In this document: positions 27,599 through 39,325 of the stretch, piece by piece | How positions within the stretch are numbered: the stretch's first letter is position 1 | How the letters are laid out: the number at the start of each line of letters is the position of its first letter | Assembly: GCA_023333565.1 (NCBI GenBank) | Contig: JAJKFH010002364.1 | Span: 1,488,001-1,552,000, forward strand | From: Puffinus mauretanicus | Taxonomy: Eukaryota > Chordata > Aves > Procellariiformes > Procellariidae | Direction: 5' to 3' | Length of the DNA stretch: 64,000 nucleotides | Translations under genes and position numbers: made by a program | Notes under the pieces: model-generated | The model's input: the letters and a program-made list of their open reading frames with translations, nothing else | The model's database searches: none | What the model was told of the DNA's origin: nothing

Positions 27599-27971
27599 CT
27601 TCACGTGTCTTTCTGTCTGCTGGCCATGTTCTTTGTGTCAATGCAGCATTGACAGATTCCTCCCAGCTGGAGGAAAAACTTCAGGATATCCTGGGAGTCC
27701 TATAACCATCATGCACCAGGAGAGACATCTTTCATCCAGGGAGGCCGTCAAATTAGACAAGGACAATTCAACACCCTGACAATTCAAAGGGACACAAATG
27801 AGTGTTGAATCTCAACATTTCAAAGACAGATGTTCTGAGCAACACAGAGGTGCACACATTCCCGTTATTGGTGGTCTTCAGCACAACCATACCTGGGTTC
27901 AGGTTTGAAAGCTTGCTATGAAATACAAAACCTTCCTAGTGTGTAAGCAGCTTGTTGTACTTGGAGAACAT

Positions 27972-28009
27972 CACCCCTTCCTTGCTTCTCCCTTCCAACG
28001 GGAAGGCTT
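27972..28009 (-). repeat. Right arm of 38-bp inverted repeat
   Basis: The reverse complement of this arm matches 27561-27598 except at the fourth and eleventh bases. Confidence 0.95.
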
Positions 28010-31000
28010 AGGATTGCCTTTTTTCCTCCAAAATTCCTGCCATGATGAAAACCATGCTGCTCCGGTGCTTCTATCAGCTACTGGTTGATTAATAGAAAAT
28101 TCCTTCCCCACGTCTGCCATTCACACAGCTAGCAGAGAGCTCCTGAGAGCGGTGAATTAGAGATGTAAGGAAAAAGCAATGGGAAGGAGAGTTTCCAGGA
28201 CTGTCCACGTGTTGTTGGCATACCCCATTTATAAGTGGCATTGATCCACAGCTAACAGGAGCCAACTGAAGCACAAAAGCTTAAACTGGAGGCAGCCACC
28301 CCCAAAAGAGTTTGGATTCTTTTTTAAAAGGAGATTTTTTTTTTTCATTCTGGTAGATCCAAACCACAGTGAAAGATTTTGTTTCAATTTTACCAATCAA
28401 AGCTGGAATATTATTTTTTGCAGAACCTGTATTTTCCATCAAAGAAATTTTCAATTGAACATTTCTGATTGGTTTTTAAATTGTTTTGAACATCCCCTGA
28501 CAGTATCAGGATTGGTTTCTGGATATACTCTGTTTATTTACTTTCTTTCTTAGAAGAGATAAAATCTGATGCAATTTGAAACTTCAGTAGTATTTTTATT
28601 GAATGCTGAGATTATAGCATTCAATAAATGTTATACATCAAAAATCAAAAAATTATAGCTGCCAGAGACTGAACTGTTTAAACAAACTTTGCAAGGCCCA
28701 AGTGAATGTATCTCCAGGAGCGGGCTGAGGTGTCAGGCGAGCAAAAGCTGCTTGATTTTGTAATTCAAGAATGACTTTTTACTCATATAAACTTAATGTA
28801 GCCCAGGCAAACTCACAAAGCATTTAAACCATGTAACAGTTTAACTATTCCATTTAATAATCTAGTTAGTGTTATCTGCAATGTCAGGAAATGCAGTATT
28901 ATATCTGGAAACATCTAACCAGAAATGTGGAATACCAAAGCACCGTGCTTTTCTCTTGCTCTTTTGGGACAGTCTTTAGTTAGGGAGGCTTGAAAAGGAT
29001 CATACTCTGTAAAAACACATATTCTTTCTTCTGATGTTGTTTATACTGTTCCACATGGTTTCAAATATGAAAGCATATTTGAATAAATGCATATTTAATA
29101 TCTAAGATTTGACTCTTCTAGTTGTAAAGTTGGCTTCTATTGTTGGATTAAAACTTGAATATTTTCAGGCAAGGCTAATAATAACTCACCAGACATATTT
29201 GTAGGTCAGATCTTTGTTTTCACATCATGGGACGCTGACTAGACCTTGTGTTCTTGCACATGACCAAAACTTGAGCAAGGTCTTTCTGACACACTGAGGT
29301 CACCGAGCAAAGCCGTCTCAAAGGAGGAATTACTGTGGAGAAATTCTGTACCAGCCTTTGACACTGAATCGATAGATGCTAAAAATAAACCCCCAAAATT
29401 ATTTCTTTTAAGAATTTTTACCCCAAATTATTTCAGCGATCCGGCTACAGAATGCCACCACCAACAGCCGTCTTGGCACGAATGAAAGGTCAGGAAAAAG
29501 TGGCTGGAGAGAGGAAGGTATTTCTTAAACCAGCTTTGCCATCAAAGCCAGCGCATTGAGGACAAATGCCCGTCTTTACTCTCCGGGTGGTTTACGAGCA
29601 CACCTCGAGCTGACCTCAGGTACCGCCTTCAGACACGACAGCGGGGAGCAATTCATTGGCGACCCACAGTGCAGCTGGCAAGTAGCACAGCAGGACTTGA
29701 ACTTGATCAAAGATGCTGGCAGGCCAGGGCGGTAGATTTAGATTTAGTTAGCGTGGTAAGTACTGACTGCTACTTGCTTTCCTCAACCACCACGGCCCCA
29801 TCAAAACACGTCCCTCCCGACACCGGGCTGCTTCCCAGTTCTGTGGCTGCTGCTGCACCCCAAGTCACAGCATAACACAAGATCAAGCCCAGCATGGTGG
29901 AAAATCACTTGTTTTCTCCACCTCCCGTGCAGGACGTTCGGGACTTTCCAAGGGACCACATGCCATCTCGGCGTATTTACCTTTCCCCGTTGCGGTTTGC
30001 GTACCTTGCTGGTATCGCCTAGCAGTCAATGAGGAAAACGGGTATTCACTACACCACTTCCTGCGTGCTTTTTTGTCTGACACTTTTACACCGTCAACAA
30101 GTTCAAACAGCACCCTGCGACAGGGTTTGTGAGCGTGTGACCCCACCAGGCTAATGCTCGGGATGTCCACGCTGCCCATGTGCTGCTGGAGGGTGCTCTC
30201 CAAGGCCTTGGGAACTCATCACACCTCTCTGCCACACACCTTTGCCGTCCTTTGCTACACAGGATGGACAAGCCCGAAACCCTGCTGCTCCAAATTCAGG
30301 TTCAGCCTCATGGGGTGAAAGTTTCTCACCTGAAACCCTCCTGGATGCCTGACCCTCCCTGGCCTGAGCCTCCTCGAACAGCCCTTCCAGCAGTACCACC
30401 GTGTTTACAGACTGGTCAGAGTTTAATTTAATTTTGGGGTTTGCAGCAAAAGCCCTTGGTAGTAGGTGACTGCAGTGGGCAACTTCTCAGTGCAAAGCAC
30501 TTATCTTGAAAAGCAGAGCTTTGAGCACACGACGTAAATCAGGTTTCTGAGCGCTTCTCATCCTTTACTTTTCTCAAATCCTGCTGGAAAGGTACGAAAA
30601 GCTGAAGTTACAGAGTACCAGAGCTGCTGATTCACAGCAGAAACGAGCAGTAACAGCGGAGAGAGCCCGCTCGTCCACAGCCTCCTCTCTGTGACCGCTT
30701 GCTGTGACCCTCTGCAGAGGTCCAGGACTGGAAAAACCTCCTACAGCGCAGCTTTGACGGAGTGATGAAAAGTCCAACCCCGTCTATGTCTCACGATATC
30801 CTGAAAGTGGAAGAAAGCCTTTCTCCTCGCTGCGTCGTGCCTCAGCACCTCAGAAATTCGGTGTGGCTGCTGGGGGATGTGCAGAGAATCACACGCGAAG
30901 CTGCTGCTAGAGCAGAGTCGCAGCATTTTACCCCGGCGATGAACTTTTTCTCTCATTTCCATTTTCATTGGAATATCAATTTGCATTTATTAAAAAGCTC

Positions 31001-31263
31001 TTACTCTCCTCTTCAGAAAGAAAAACCCACCCCGATCTAAAGAAAGAGATTGGTTTACATAAAATCCTATTAGTTTAGCTGATTGCTTCCAAAACATTTC
31101 TGAGCAAGCCTTCCATTACCATACAAATGGTGCTGGGCCTTTTTGCAGGCTAACTGCTAGAGAGCGTAATGATTTGGGCAAATATTCATCAAGACAGCTG
31201 CTTCTGCGAGCGTGGATGCGAGCCTGCCGCACGCCATTGAAGAAAAGAACAAGAAATAGCTGA
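28010..31263. other. Non-coding sequence, no gene recognised
   Basis: The left part (28.3-29.4 kb) is AT-rich and includes a perfect hairpin at 28595-28628. The right part (29.4-31.2 kb) is GC-richer with chance frames on both strands. No transposon is recognised. Confidence 0.6.
28595..28628. repeat. Perfect 13-bp hairpin with 8-base loop
   Basis: TTTATTGAATGCT at 28595-28607 and AGCATTCAATAAA at 28616-28628 are exact reverse complements around GAGATTAT. Each strand therefore carries an AATAAA hexamer at the end of the stem. Confidence 0.9.
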
Positions 31264-31505
31264 TCACCTCCATGAAGCCAACAGCGAAACCAGCAGCGGC
31301 CCCCGCATCCCCGCGGCAGCACACGTGGGGAGCACACGGGGGGGAGGGGGGGGAGCCTGGGGGTCTGTGGAAAAGGAGGAGGAGGACGGAGGTGATGGGA
31401 GAATTGGGGAGGGGAGAAGGAGGCCGGCAGCCCCGGGAATGCGTGCGGGGATCACGTGCCAGAGAAGAGCAGCGAGGGAGCGTGCCCGCCGCCTTGGCTG
31501 AGAGC
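31264..31505. promoter_or_regulatory. GC-rich block with G-quadruplex motif
   Basis: This is the most G-rich stretch of the window. G-runs at 31327-31330, 31338-31344, 31346-31353 and 31359-31363 have loops of 7, 1 and 5 bases and fit the canonical quadruplex pattern. CpGs are frequent nearby (CCCCGCATCCCCGCGGCAGC). A promoter role is only a possibility. Confidence 0.35.
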
Positions 31506-32349
31506 TGCATTCCTCCTCGGTGTCATCATTTTCTCCTCCTTGCTGGAATAACCACGAGATCCCACAAGCTTTTCCTGGCCGATGAAGCCAAGAGAGCTAA
31601 CAACGCTATAATTTTAAGGACTTCTATGCAAACAGCTCCTGGAGGTGTTTGCATCAGGTCCATCCCTGAGGCACAGCTCACTGGTCGCCTCTTCGGGATT
31701 GCAGGGGGCAACCTGGGTGAAGTGAAAACGGCCGGGAGCGAGGAGATCGCCTTGGTGGCTGGGCGTTGTGGTGGGCAGGAGATGCTCTGGGTTTGTAAAA
31801 GGGCAGGTCGCCACCGAAGGTCTTGCAAAGTCTGCAAAGACTTTGCCAAGCCAAGGGCTTTTGAGTCACTGGATGAATACGGTCCTCTGCAGTCGTGTGG
31901 GTGCTGCCTGCCCCTTTCCCGTAAACACAGAGAATTTCTTAAATACTCCCCAGAGGTGCTTTTGTGAATCAGCCAGCCATGCGAATAAGGCAAGGGTCCA
32001 GATCTAAAACACCATCGTAAATTTGGTGAAGATCCCAAATCTGGGAAAAGAGTCTGCACAGAGCTTGGTTTTTTTACTTCAACAATAATCATTGTGATCA
32101 CCTTCGAGAGAACAAACATCTCCTTAATAGCAGTCACGGGGTACAACGGGATGCAGGAACAACCTCTGTAACTACTGTAATGCAGAAAGCCACAATCAGC
32201 CTCAATGGCCTTTAAGAAAAAGAAGTGTGTGGGGGGGGAAATCAGTGACGACTAAAGATGCAGCATGAGAGAGCAGTAAAAATTCAAACATTCAGCAGCT
32301 ATTCCACATAACATTTACATGTAATTTCCTGTTCTAATGTGCCAAAATG

Positions 32350-32374
32350 AAAAAAAAAAAAAAAAAAAAAAAAA
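32350..32374 (+). repeat. Poly-A run
   Basis: About 25 consecutive A's. No processed gene copy is recognised upstream, so it is read as a simple homopolymer. Confidence 0.8.
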
Positions 32375-34072
32375 GAGCTACGGTACCAAGGAGAGATCAT
32401 CAGCCATTGCCAAAAATAAAATAAAACATCAGGTCCCTGGGACTCTTCATCAAGGGGGTGAGTGAAGGGAACACGCGAGTCCTAAGGCTGCATCTCGACT
32501 TCCCTGCCAGCACCTGGCAATCCCACAGCGCCGGCTCCGGGCGAAGGAGCTGAATTTTCCTATCTGGGTCTGACCAGCACTGGCAACCAGTGGCTCCTCG
32601 CTCCCAGCCTGTTTTAGGAGCGCTGCGTGGAAACCAAACGCACGGGGGGGATTGCGAAGTGCTCTTCCATCTCAAGCATTTCAGCGACCAGTACGCACCA
32701 GTGACACAGCACAGGCTGGGCTGTTAGCGAAAGCCACCCGACAGGCCGTGGAGGTGCGTGTTTTAAAACAGGCACCCAGCCAATTCAGCAGCCTTGTTCC
32801 CATTCTGGGAGAATTTTCCCAAAGACACCTCTTTCCTCAATCTGTAATTTTCTGGAGACCTAACACATCGTTTAGGGGTCAAAATGGCACCAGAGCTGAG
32901 CGGGCACCCTCCTGCTTTTTTGACTGAGGTGACAAAGCACAGAGGGACCATCCAACAAAAGAGACTTAATCGCATCTCGCCTTAATCCCGACTTGCAGGG
33001 GAAGCTGGAGGGAGGGATGCCTTGAGGGACAGCCTTCCAAAGCGATGAACCCACGACCCGTGTCTGCCCCTGTGCTTACGCTGCGCGAGGTAACGCATCA
33101 GATCAGCACGGCACTGGCAACACCAGCAGCAACTTCCACGCGTGCTCACGGCCACGTCTGCCACGGCGGGAGAGCACAACGCCTGTTTGCAGGTCAATGG
33201 CTGTTCTTGTAACAACTGACCTAAGCTTGCGGGGAATGTCGGACTTGGACTAACCAACCCGGCTGAGCTCAGAGGCAGGTCTCAGACCTGACACTGAAGA
33301 TCAACAGATGCAGGAGGGACTACCAAAAAATCAGTTTCCTTCGCCTGCCTGCTCCCAGCCTGGCTTTCTCGGCAGCCGGGATGTGTGAACAAGGAGCAGC
33401 AGACAGGCAGCAGACAAAAGAACTTTTTCCTTCCCCGCGCTTCAAACCCTGTCCACGATTTTCCAGCTGCAGCCTGTGCCTGATGCCATGAAAGAAGGAG
33501 AAGGGAGCCAAAGGGAAAAACAAAACAGCCCTTTCTGAAGACATCAGGCCAATTGTACACTGGGAGGGAAAACCCTCGCTGATTCGAGCCCCCTTCCCAT
33601 CTGCTCCATGGAGGTGACTGGCCGAGGCAGCGGAGCATGAGATTTGATTATAATTATTGTCTTAACGCAGAGCTGAAATTGTTCCGAGCACACGGAGCTT
33701 CTGGGAATAGGCAAGCATCCAAAATAATCTTTGGACTGCAAACTCTCTGACGAAGAGATGGCATAAACCGACAGACATCGCACAACCCTTTGGAGTCTAC
33801 TTCCCATCGAGCAGGGTTGTCCCCGTCAGCCTGCAATTTCACCTCCAGACAGCTCCTGCGTTCGTTCCGGCCTTGGCAGAAACATTGTTTTTCAACGAGG
33901 AAAAAAATACGTATATCGAGGGACCATAAACCAGCTCAACCCAATTAAATCAAACCCAGTGGCTGCCGGGCTGTGCTTCTCCCCGCGGTCAATTCCGATC
34001 TGGTGACTGCCGTGCAAAACCGGTGACATTGTGGACGGCAGCAACACAATTAGGACTGAAGCCCAGATCTGT

Positions 34073-34119
34073 AAAGGTATTTAGATGCCTAAGTGGCCGT
34101 TAGACATCTAAATATCTTT
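34073..34119. repeat. Hairpin repeat with AAAGGTATTTAGATGCCTAA arms
   Basis: The 20-base arms at 34073-34092 and 34100-34119 match as inverted repeats at 18 of 20 positions around a 7-base loop. Similar hairpins (AAAGGTATTTAGGCACCTAA-type, next to AGATCTGGGCC-like sequence) are common in turtle and crocodile genomes as I recall; here the flank reads GCCCAGATCTGT. It is probably an old dispersed-repeat relic. Confidence 0.5.
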
Positions 34120-36137
34120 GCGGAGTGACACGCAGTTCTTGGGGCAGAAATAAGTTTTCTTACGAAGAAGAAACCAGCTCTATTACCACGTATATCCCTG
34201 AGAACTCCTATACGGCTCTTTGCATTGAGCAACACCTGTAGCTCAGGTTGTGAGAAGCCAGATGCATGGGGGCACACCACCTTCCCATCCACTCCTTTCT
34301 CTCTTAAACTCCAGAAGTTGGAAGCATTTACTACTCCCCTGCTTCTCATTAAATAAGCCCGACTTCCTGGAGGCCGTGCAAAGCTTTTAGTAGTTAGCAG
34401 CACATGGTAAATTAGAAATAACGGGTTTGCTGGCTGGAACGTATCATGCTGTACATCCTTGGGAAATACGTTTGCAGCAGTCCACGTTACAAGCGGATGC
34501 TTTTCGTCTACGAGGTGGTTCCTGGTGGTACAGCAGAACTTGGTGAGCGTCGGGGGGATTTTACACGATAATTGGCCAGCGTGCACAAGGCTCAAGAGTT
34601 TTGGCTGTTGGCATCAGTGAAGCAGGATTTGGTCTCTCCCCTGAGTTTTGCTAATACCCAGACACTGCAAAGGAATCTAAACGGCTTATGCTATTCCAGG
34701 TGGGCAAAGCACTGTGTAGGGTAGGAGCTCACATAAAGTCGATCCAGGAGAATTAGTATTTCTTCTGGCTATTATATCCTGCCTAATTCTAACTCCTCTA
34801 GGAGTTATTTCACCATAGCATCTGTACAACGAGCTCTGAAATTCCTATTGCGCTGACTTGGCTATGGGTACCCCTGCAAAGGAAATCCACTTAAAAGACC
34901 CTTCAGAGTAATTCAAAGTTGGAATGGACAAGGACAATCTGCAAGCGGGTCGCATGGGTACTGCTCTGTGTTTTGAATGAAAGTTCCCCTCAGTGCCTTT
35001 ATGTTAAAGGTTTATTTTTGTGTCTCTCAAGTAATGCGCAGCCATGTCTCCCGCTTCCAGCATGCTCCTTCTGAATCACGTTTTCTCCTGGTATTTGGAA
35101 GAGCAAACAGCAATAAGCAGTGTGAAACCTCTGTGGCCTCACCAAGGGTGAACCAGCCTCCCTGCTGGGAAAGGTTCTAGGAAAGGACGCTTTGGACAAT
35201 GGAAGCAGGTGCTGCCAATATTCAGTTGTAATCTTTTTGTCGAGTGCCACATGTTTTTGTTAATTTTACCGCTGCGTCAGACCTGCGAGCCCTGCCTGCT
35301 GTGCCCAGGCTCCTCTCCCAGCAATCCCACTCCGCCCTGATTTGCTTAACCTCTGGTTTGTTGCACGTCTCTATTACTCCGAGCGGTCAGAGAAAACCTG
35401 GCTGTTGATTATAAATGCTGAACATCTTAAAGATAGCTTATATCTGATTAAGCACTTTATAACTCTGCTCATGCAAGTATCAGGCCAGATTTCCTCATTT
35501 TGTAGGCATAAGAAAATATTTTTTGCTTAGTTCAATAAAACCATTTGTATTCATCTTTACTGATTCCACTATAGTTTTCCCTTGCTCAGCAAGATGTATA
35601 TTACAGTCTGTTTAATTGTGTGTTTGATCTTTACTACTTAACCAGATCTATTTATCATTACAATGCATCAGTACATTATAAAGCTTTCAGGCACATTTAT
35701 CAGCATAACAAAGCTCCCACTACAGAAGAGTCCTCCAGGGAAATAAAGCAACAACAACAAATACTTTAATGCAATTCACTTAACAGTACAAATATTTGTA
35801 ATTACAAAAATCTTTAAGTGTGCTTCTTGCATAAATGGCATGTTTTACTTAAAATTGCTTTCAAAATGTGATAGTGCCTCCAATTTATGCAGCTGATGGT
35901 TTCCTCACGTTAAAGAAAGCAAGGCCAAGTTAACCGGTTTCTTATGTTTTCCCTTTAGCTAATGTGAAGGCAGAACTCAAGTTCACTGACGTGCTATTGA
36001 AAATTTGGTTACACCTAATAAAATGAGAACATTTGAAAAACACTAGTGCGTGATTAATAACTGCTATAAATACATTACAGCATGAAGGCAATGTTACAGA
36101 TAGCTGCAAGCCATGGGTGAACTAAGTCTACAACAAT

Positions 36138-36179
36138 CAATTAACCATTAATTGTAATGTCTGTTAATCATTGATTAAC
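36138..36179. promoter_or_regulatory. Two adjacent perfect AT-rich palindromes
   Basis: CAATTAA-CCA-TTAATTG (36138-36154) and GTTAATCA-T-TGATTAAC (36163-36179) are perfect inverted repeats eight bases apart. They are made of homeodomain cores, and the second has GTTAAT/ATTAAC half-sites as in HNF1 motifs but with wider spacing. A binding function is inferred. Confidence 0.35.
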
Positions 36180-38214
36180 CCTTTATAAATAACAAATACA
36201 TTACCCTTGCTGCAAACTGGGACCACCAGGTTATATTACATGGCTATTCATATTTCTCATGTCTATCAAAGACAAATACATGTTAGCAATCTCTTGTAAT
36301 TCCAGCACCATTTTTATATATTTAACATTCTTGGAAAATATGTTGTTACTCCATTAGCAGTTTTGGGGTTTTTTTTTTGCTTTTGCCTTCAGTAGCAAAC
36401 TATTGCAAACTGAAGGACATTATGGCTGAAAACTGTCACAAGAAAGGCCTGGAGATATTTGGTTTTTCTTATCATGCAGTGAGTCATATTCAGAATGTCT
36501 ACGGGAAGTGCCTGACTTGGGCATTGCAACTGCAGCTCTCTGCTGCAGCCCGTGGAAACGGGACCCTGGGCCTGACCCGAGCAGGCATCCAAGGGACCAC
36601 GGTGGGCTTAAACTGAGCTCTGAGCACCCTGTGCTTTTCGTTCAGAAATCAGGGTAGTGCCCAGCAGCGCTTTTCAGACCTCCAGCTATTCTTCTACCTA
36701 CAATGAAGTCTCCTGCCTCCAGACAGAGGCAATGGGAGACTCACCTTCACCAGATCCCTCACACCATTAAAACAGCCAGAACTGCTTGAAGCCACAAGAA
36801 CTAAAAATGAAATTATGAATACAAATATTAGAATATCAGCACTAAGATTCTGAAACAAGTACTCAAAAGTTAGCAAAATCCAGACTTCCAATATTCCAGA
36901 TCTCAGTGTGGCCACAAGAACATTATGATGCTTGAGTGCTAAGCATCATGCTGTATTTTCCATAGCATTATATATCACCTGCCATTCAGAATGCTCCATT
37001 AATAAATAAGTGGTCAAAAATCTGCTTCACATCCACTGTTTCTGCTTAGACTTGACCTATTGTGCCTAATTTTAACACATAGACTTTAACGTCCAGTCTG
37101 CCAGAGACACAGAGAAGCAGGGGAAATCTAATTCTGTCCATGTTTCTCATCGTTCCAGAATGGGAAATTCCCACCACATTCCAAAACATGATACTTCAGA
37201 TCATCATTTTGGGGCAAAACAAATTCTCTGCTCTCCCAGGTGAAACCTTTGCCGCGAGAGAGGGAGTGAACATGCCACCGAGGGCCATCGCAGGACCTAG
37301 GTGTGCAGCAGGAGTTTCACGTCCCACCACCTATGAAGAAGAGGTACAACTACCCAAAAAAGGTACCATCAGCAGAGCAGTAAGGTGCACGGCTGCAAGC
37401 AGTATTGTTAGGGAACAGGACACCACGGGCAGGGCAGGCTTGGATGCGTGAAAGTTGTCTGAAAGGAGCCAGCCAAGAGCGCTGCTGTCACCATAGAGAG
37501 GGAACTGGAAACTTCCCTGTGAAGGCCCCTGACAGCTATTGAGAAAACAAAAAAAACAGACCATGATGGAAATCTGTAACTTGAGACATCTCCAATAGGC
37601 AAAAGCACAAGGACATATTCGACAGAGGACAAAATCTCACAGAGTCAGGATAACAAACAGCGTAATCTATGCCCCGGCTTTAGAAAATGCCTAGGGTGTC
37701 TATGTTTCCCCTCTGCTTTTTAACGAGCCTTCATATTTGTGCCTGTAAAATATTTGGAGCAGGGACTCTCTTCAAATATTCATTTACATTTTATAAATAC
37801 AAGAAAGCATTTACAGAGCCTCTATCCTGAACAGGTCCCAGGTCTTTGAGCCGTCTGTTATTTAAGAAGGGAAACGACACCTGAACTGTGATTCACAGGC
37901 GAGCCAGGACTGACACAGCTTTCTTAACCGTCTCACCAGGCTGTTTAATACCTTGTCCTCTCCCAACTCTGTGATACGATGGCAAATTCTGCCGCTGAAA
38001 CGCTCTGGCCAGCCTTAAACCCCGAACGACCGATACGTAATTAAGAATGGGAGCATTTACAGACTTTTAAACTGAAGATTCTCCATGTACAGCATCTAAA
38101 TATGCCATAATAGCTTATAAAAAATATAATATCGATAGAGGCGGCTTAAAGCAGAGGCAGGGAAAGCAGAGCACGCAGCTTTGACGGGGGTTTCGCCGCA
38201 CGAAGTGTCTGTTT

Positions 38215-38231
38215 TGCCACCTAGTGGCTAT
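38215..38231 (-). promoter_or_regulatory. CTCF-like motif
   Basis: The minus strand reads TAGCCACTAGGTGGCA. The core CCACTAGGTGGCA matches CCASYAGRKGGCR at all 13 positions. It lies in a small CpG-containing patch (38185-38255). It is in the same orientation as the weaker site at 14251-14267. Confidence 0.5.
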
Positions 38232-39009
38232 CGCGGAGGGGCCGGCGGCAGCGTCCTGCCTTTGTCATCCCAAGTGCCCATCAGCTCCCAGATCTCGGGA
38301 GGAAAATAGCAGAAGGAGATAGTAGCAATTAAAACAATATAGCGTGTTTAATAATCACAAACCAGCTCACCTGTAGTTCTTAAATTTAGCAGAGAAATCG
38401 GTAGAAAAGTTGATGTAGCACAGCCCGGGTGCTCCAGAGCCAGAATACAGCCCTGGCTTGAAACAGCAAGGGATTTCTGAGGAGGGAATTTGAGAAAACA
38501 ACAGTTCAGCATCTGACTTCGTTCCTATTGTAAAATGCAAGGTTGGCATGAAACAAGCTTAGATCATCTGGCTCACTGAAGCCAAAGGTTTGGGTTGGTA
38601 CTGCAGCAGCTGCCACTCGGCACCTCCACAAGCCCAGGCTTGTCAGATGGGAAAGCACATTATTACATTGCATTCTTCTATTACATTTTCATATATTTAA
38701 CTTACCGCGAGGGTCAGACCGCAATTTCTATCCCCTGACACGTTCAACCAAGCGAAGGCTACAGCAGGCAAACTCTCCCTCCCCAGGCTGAGCAGACACT
38801 GAAAGTCCAGACCCCTGGAATGAACACACTAAAAAATAATTTTAAAAAATTATTTATTAAACAAACAACAAAACATCGCCCTTTCTCCCCAGGAATCTAC
38901 CTCCTCAAAGGGATTTCGGAGCCTAAGCTTCTGTTTAAGCCCATTTCCAACATTTGGAGTTTTAAACCTCACAATAATAGATATTGAGGGTGAATTACCA
39001 TATGTGGAT

Positions 39010-39325
39010 TATAGAATCATAGAATGGTTTGGGTTGCAAGGGACCTTTAAAAGTCATCTAGCCCCACCCCCCTGCCATGGGCAGGGACATCTCCAACTAG
39101 ATCAGGTGGCTCAGAGCCCCGTCCAACCTGACCTTGAATGTTTCCAGGGCTGGGGCATCTACCACCTCTCTGGGCAACCTGTGCCAGTGCTTCACCACCC
39201 TCATTGTAAAAAATTTCTTCCTTATATCTAGTCTGAATCTACCCTCTTTTAGTTTAAAACCATTCCCCCTTGTCCTGTTGCAACAGGCCCTGCTAAAAAG
39301 TTTGTCCCCATCTTTCTTCAGCACC
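39010..39325 (-). mobile_element. CR1 LINE, 3'-terminal fragment
   Basis: The left edge is the terminal repeat ATAGAATCATAGAATGG and the rest is the reverse complement of the CR1 3' end. Read on the minus strand, the ORF2 C-terminus is still open (for example [20 protein letters not shown] and LDGALSHLI). This suggests a younger insertion than the other copies here. It is 5'-truncated at about 39325; the exact edge is approximate. Confidence 0.95.

Larger units (their letters stand above)
27561..28009. mobile_element. Unassigned 449-bp element with 38-bp terminal inverted repeats
   Basis: The 38 bases at 27561-27598 (starting AAGTCTTCCCATTGGAAGGG) are matched on the opposite strand by 27972-28009 with only two mismatches. 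The interior is non-coding and contains three consecutive short palindromes. The arrangement fits a non-autonomous DNA transposon (MITE-like), but I see no clear target-site duplication and cannot assign a family. A structural inverted repeat of other origin is the alternative. Confidence 0.5.
31506..39009. other. Non-coding sequence, no gene recognised
   Basis: Long opposing frames near 31272-32146 look like artefacts of GC-rich sequence. A 25-base A-run lies near 32350-32374. A degenerate hairpin repeat (34073-34119), AT palindromes (36138-36179) and a CTCF-like site (38215-38231) are listed separately. The AT-rich stretches 35570-36350 and 37960-38300 are enhancer-like. Confidence 0.6.

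Noticed and set aside
31272..32146. Long overlapping frames on opposite strands (231 codons plus, 206 codons minus)
   Set aside because: The sequence is GC-rich, which lengthens chance frames. Neither translation resembles a family, and opposing long frames are a typical artefact.
34089..34595. 168-codon minus-strand frame
   Set aside because: Its end overlaps the hairpin repeat at 34073-34119. No family resemblance is seen.
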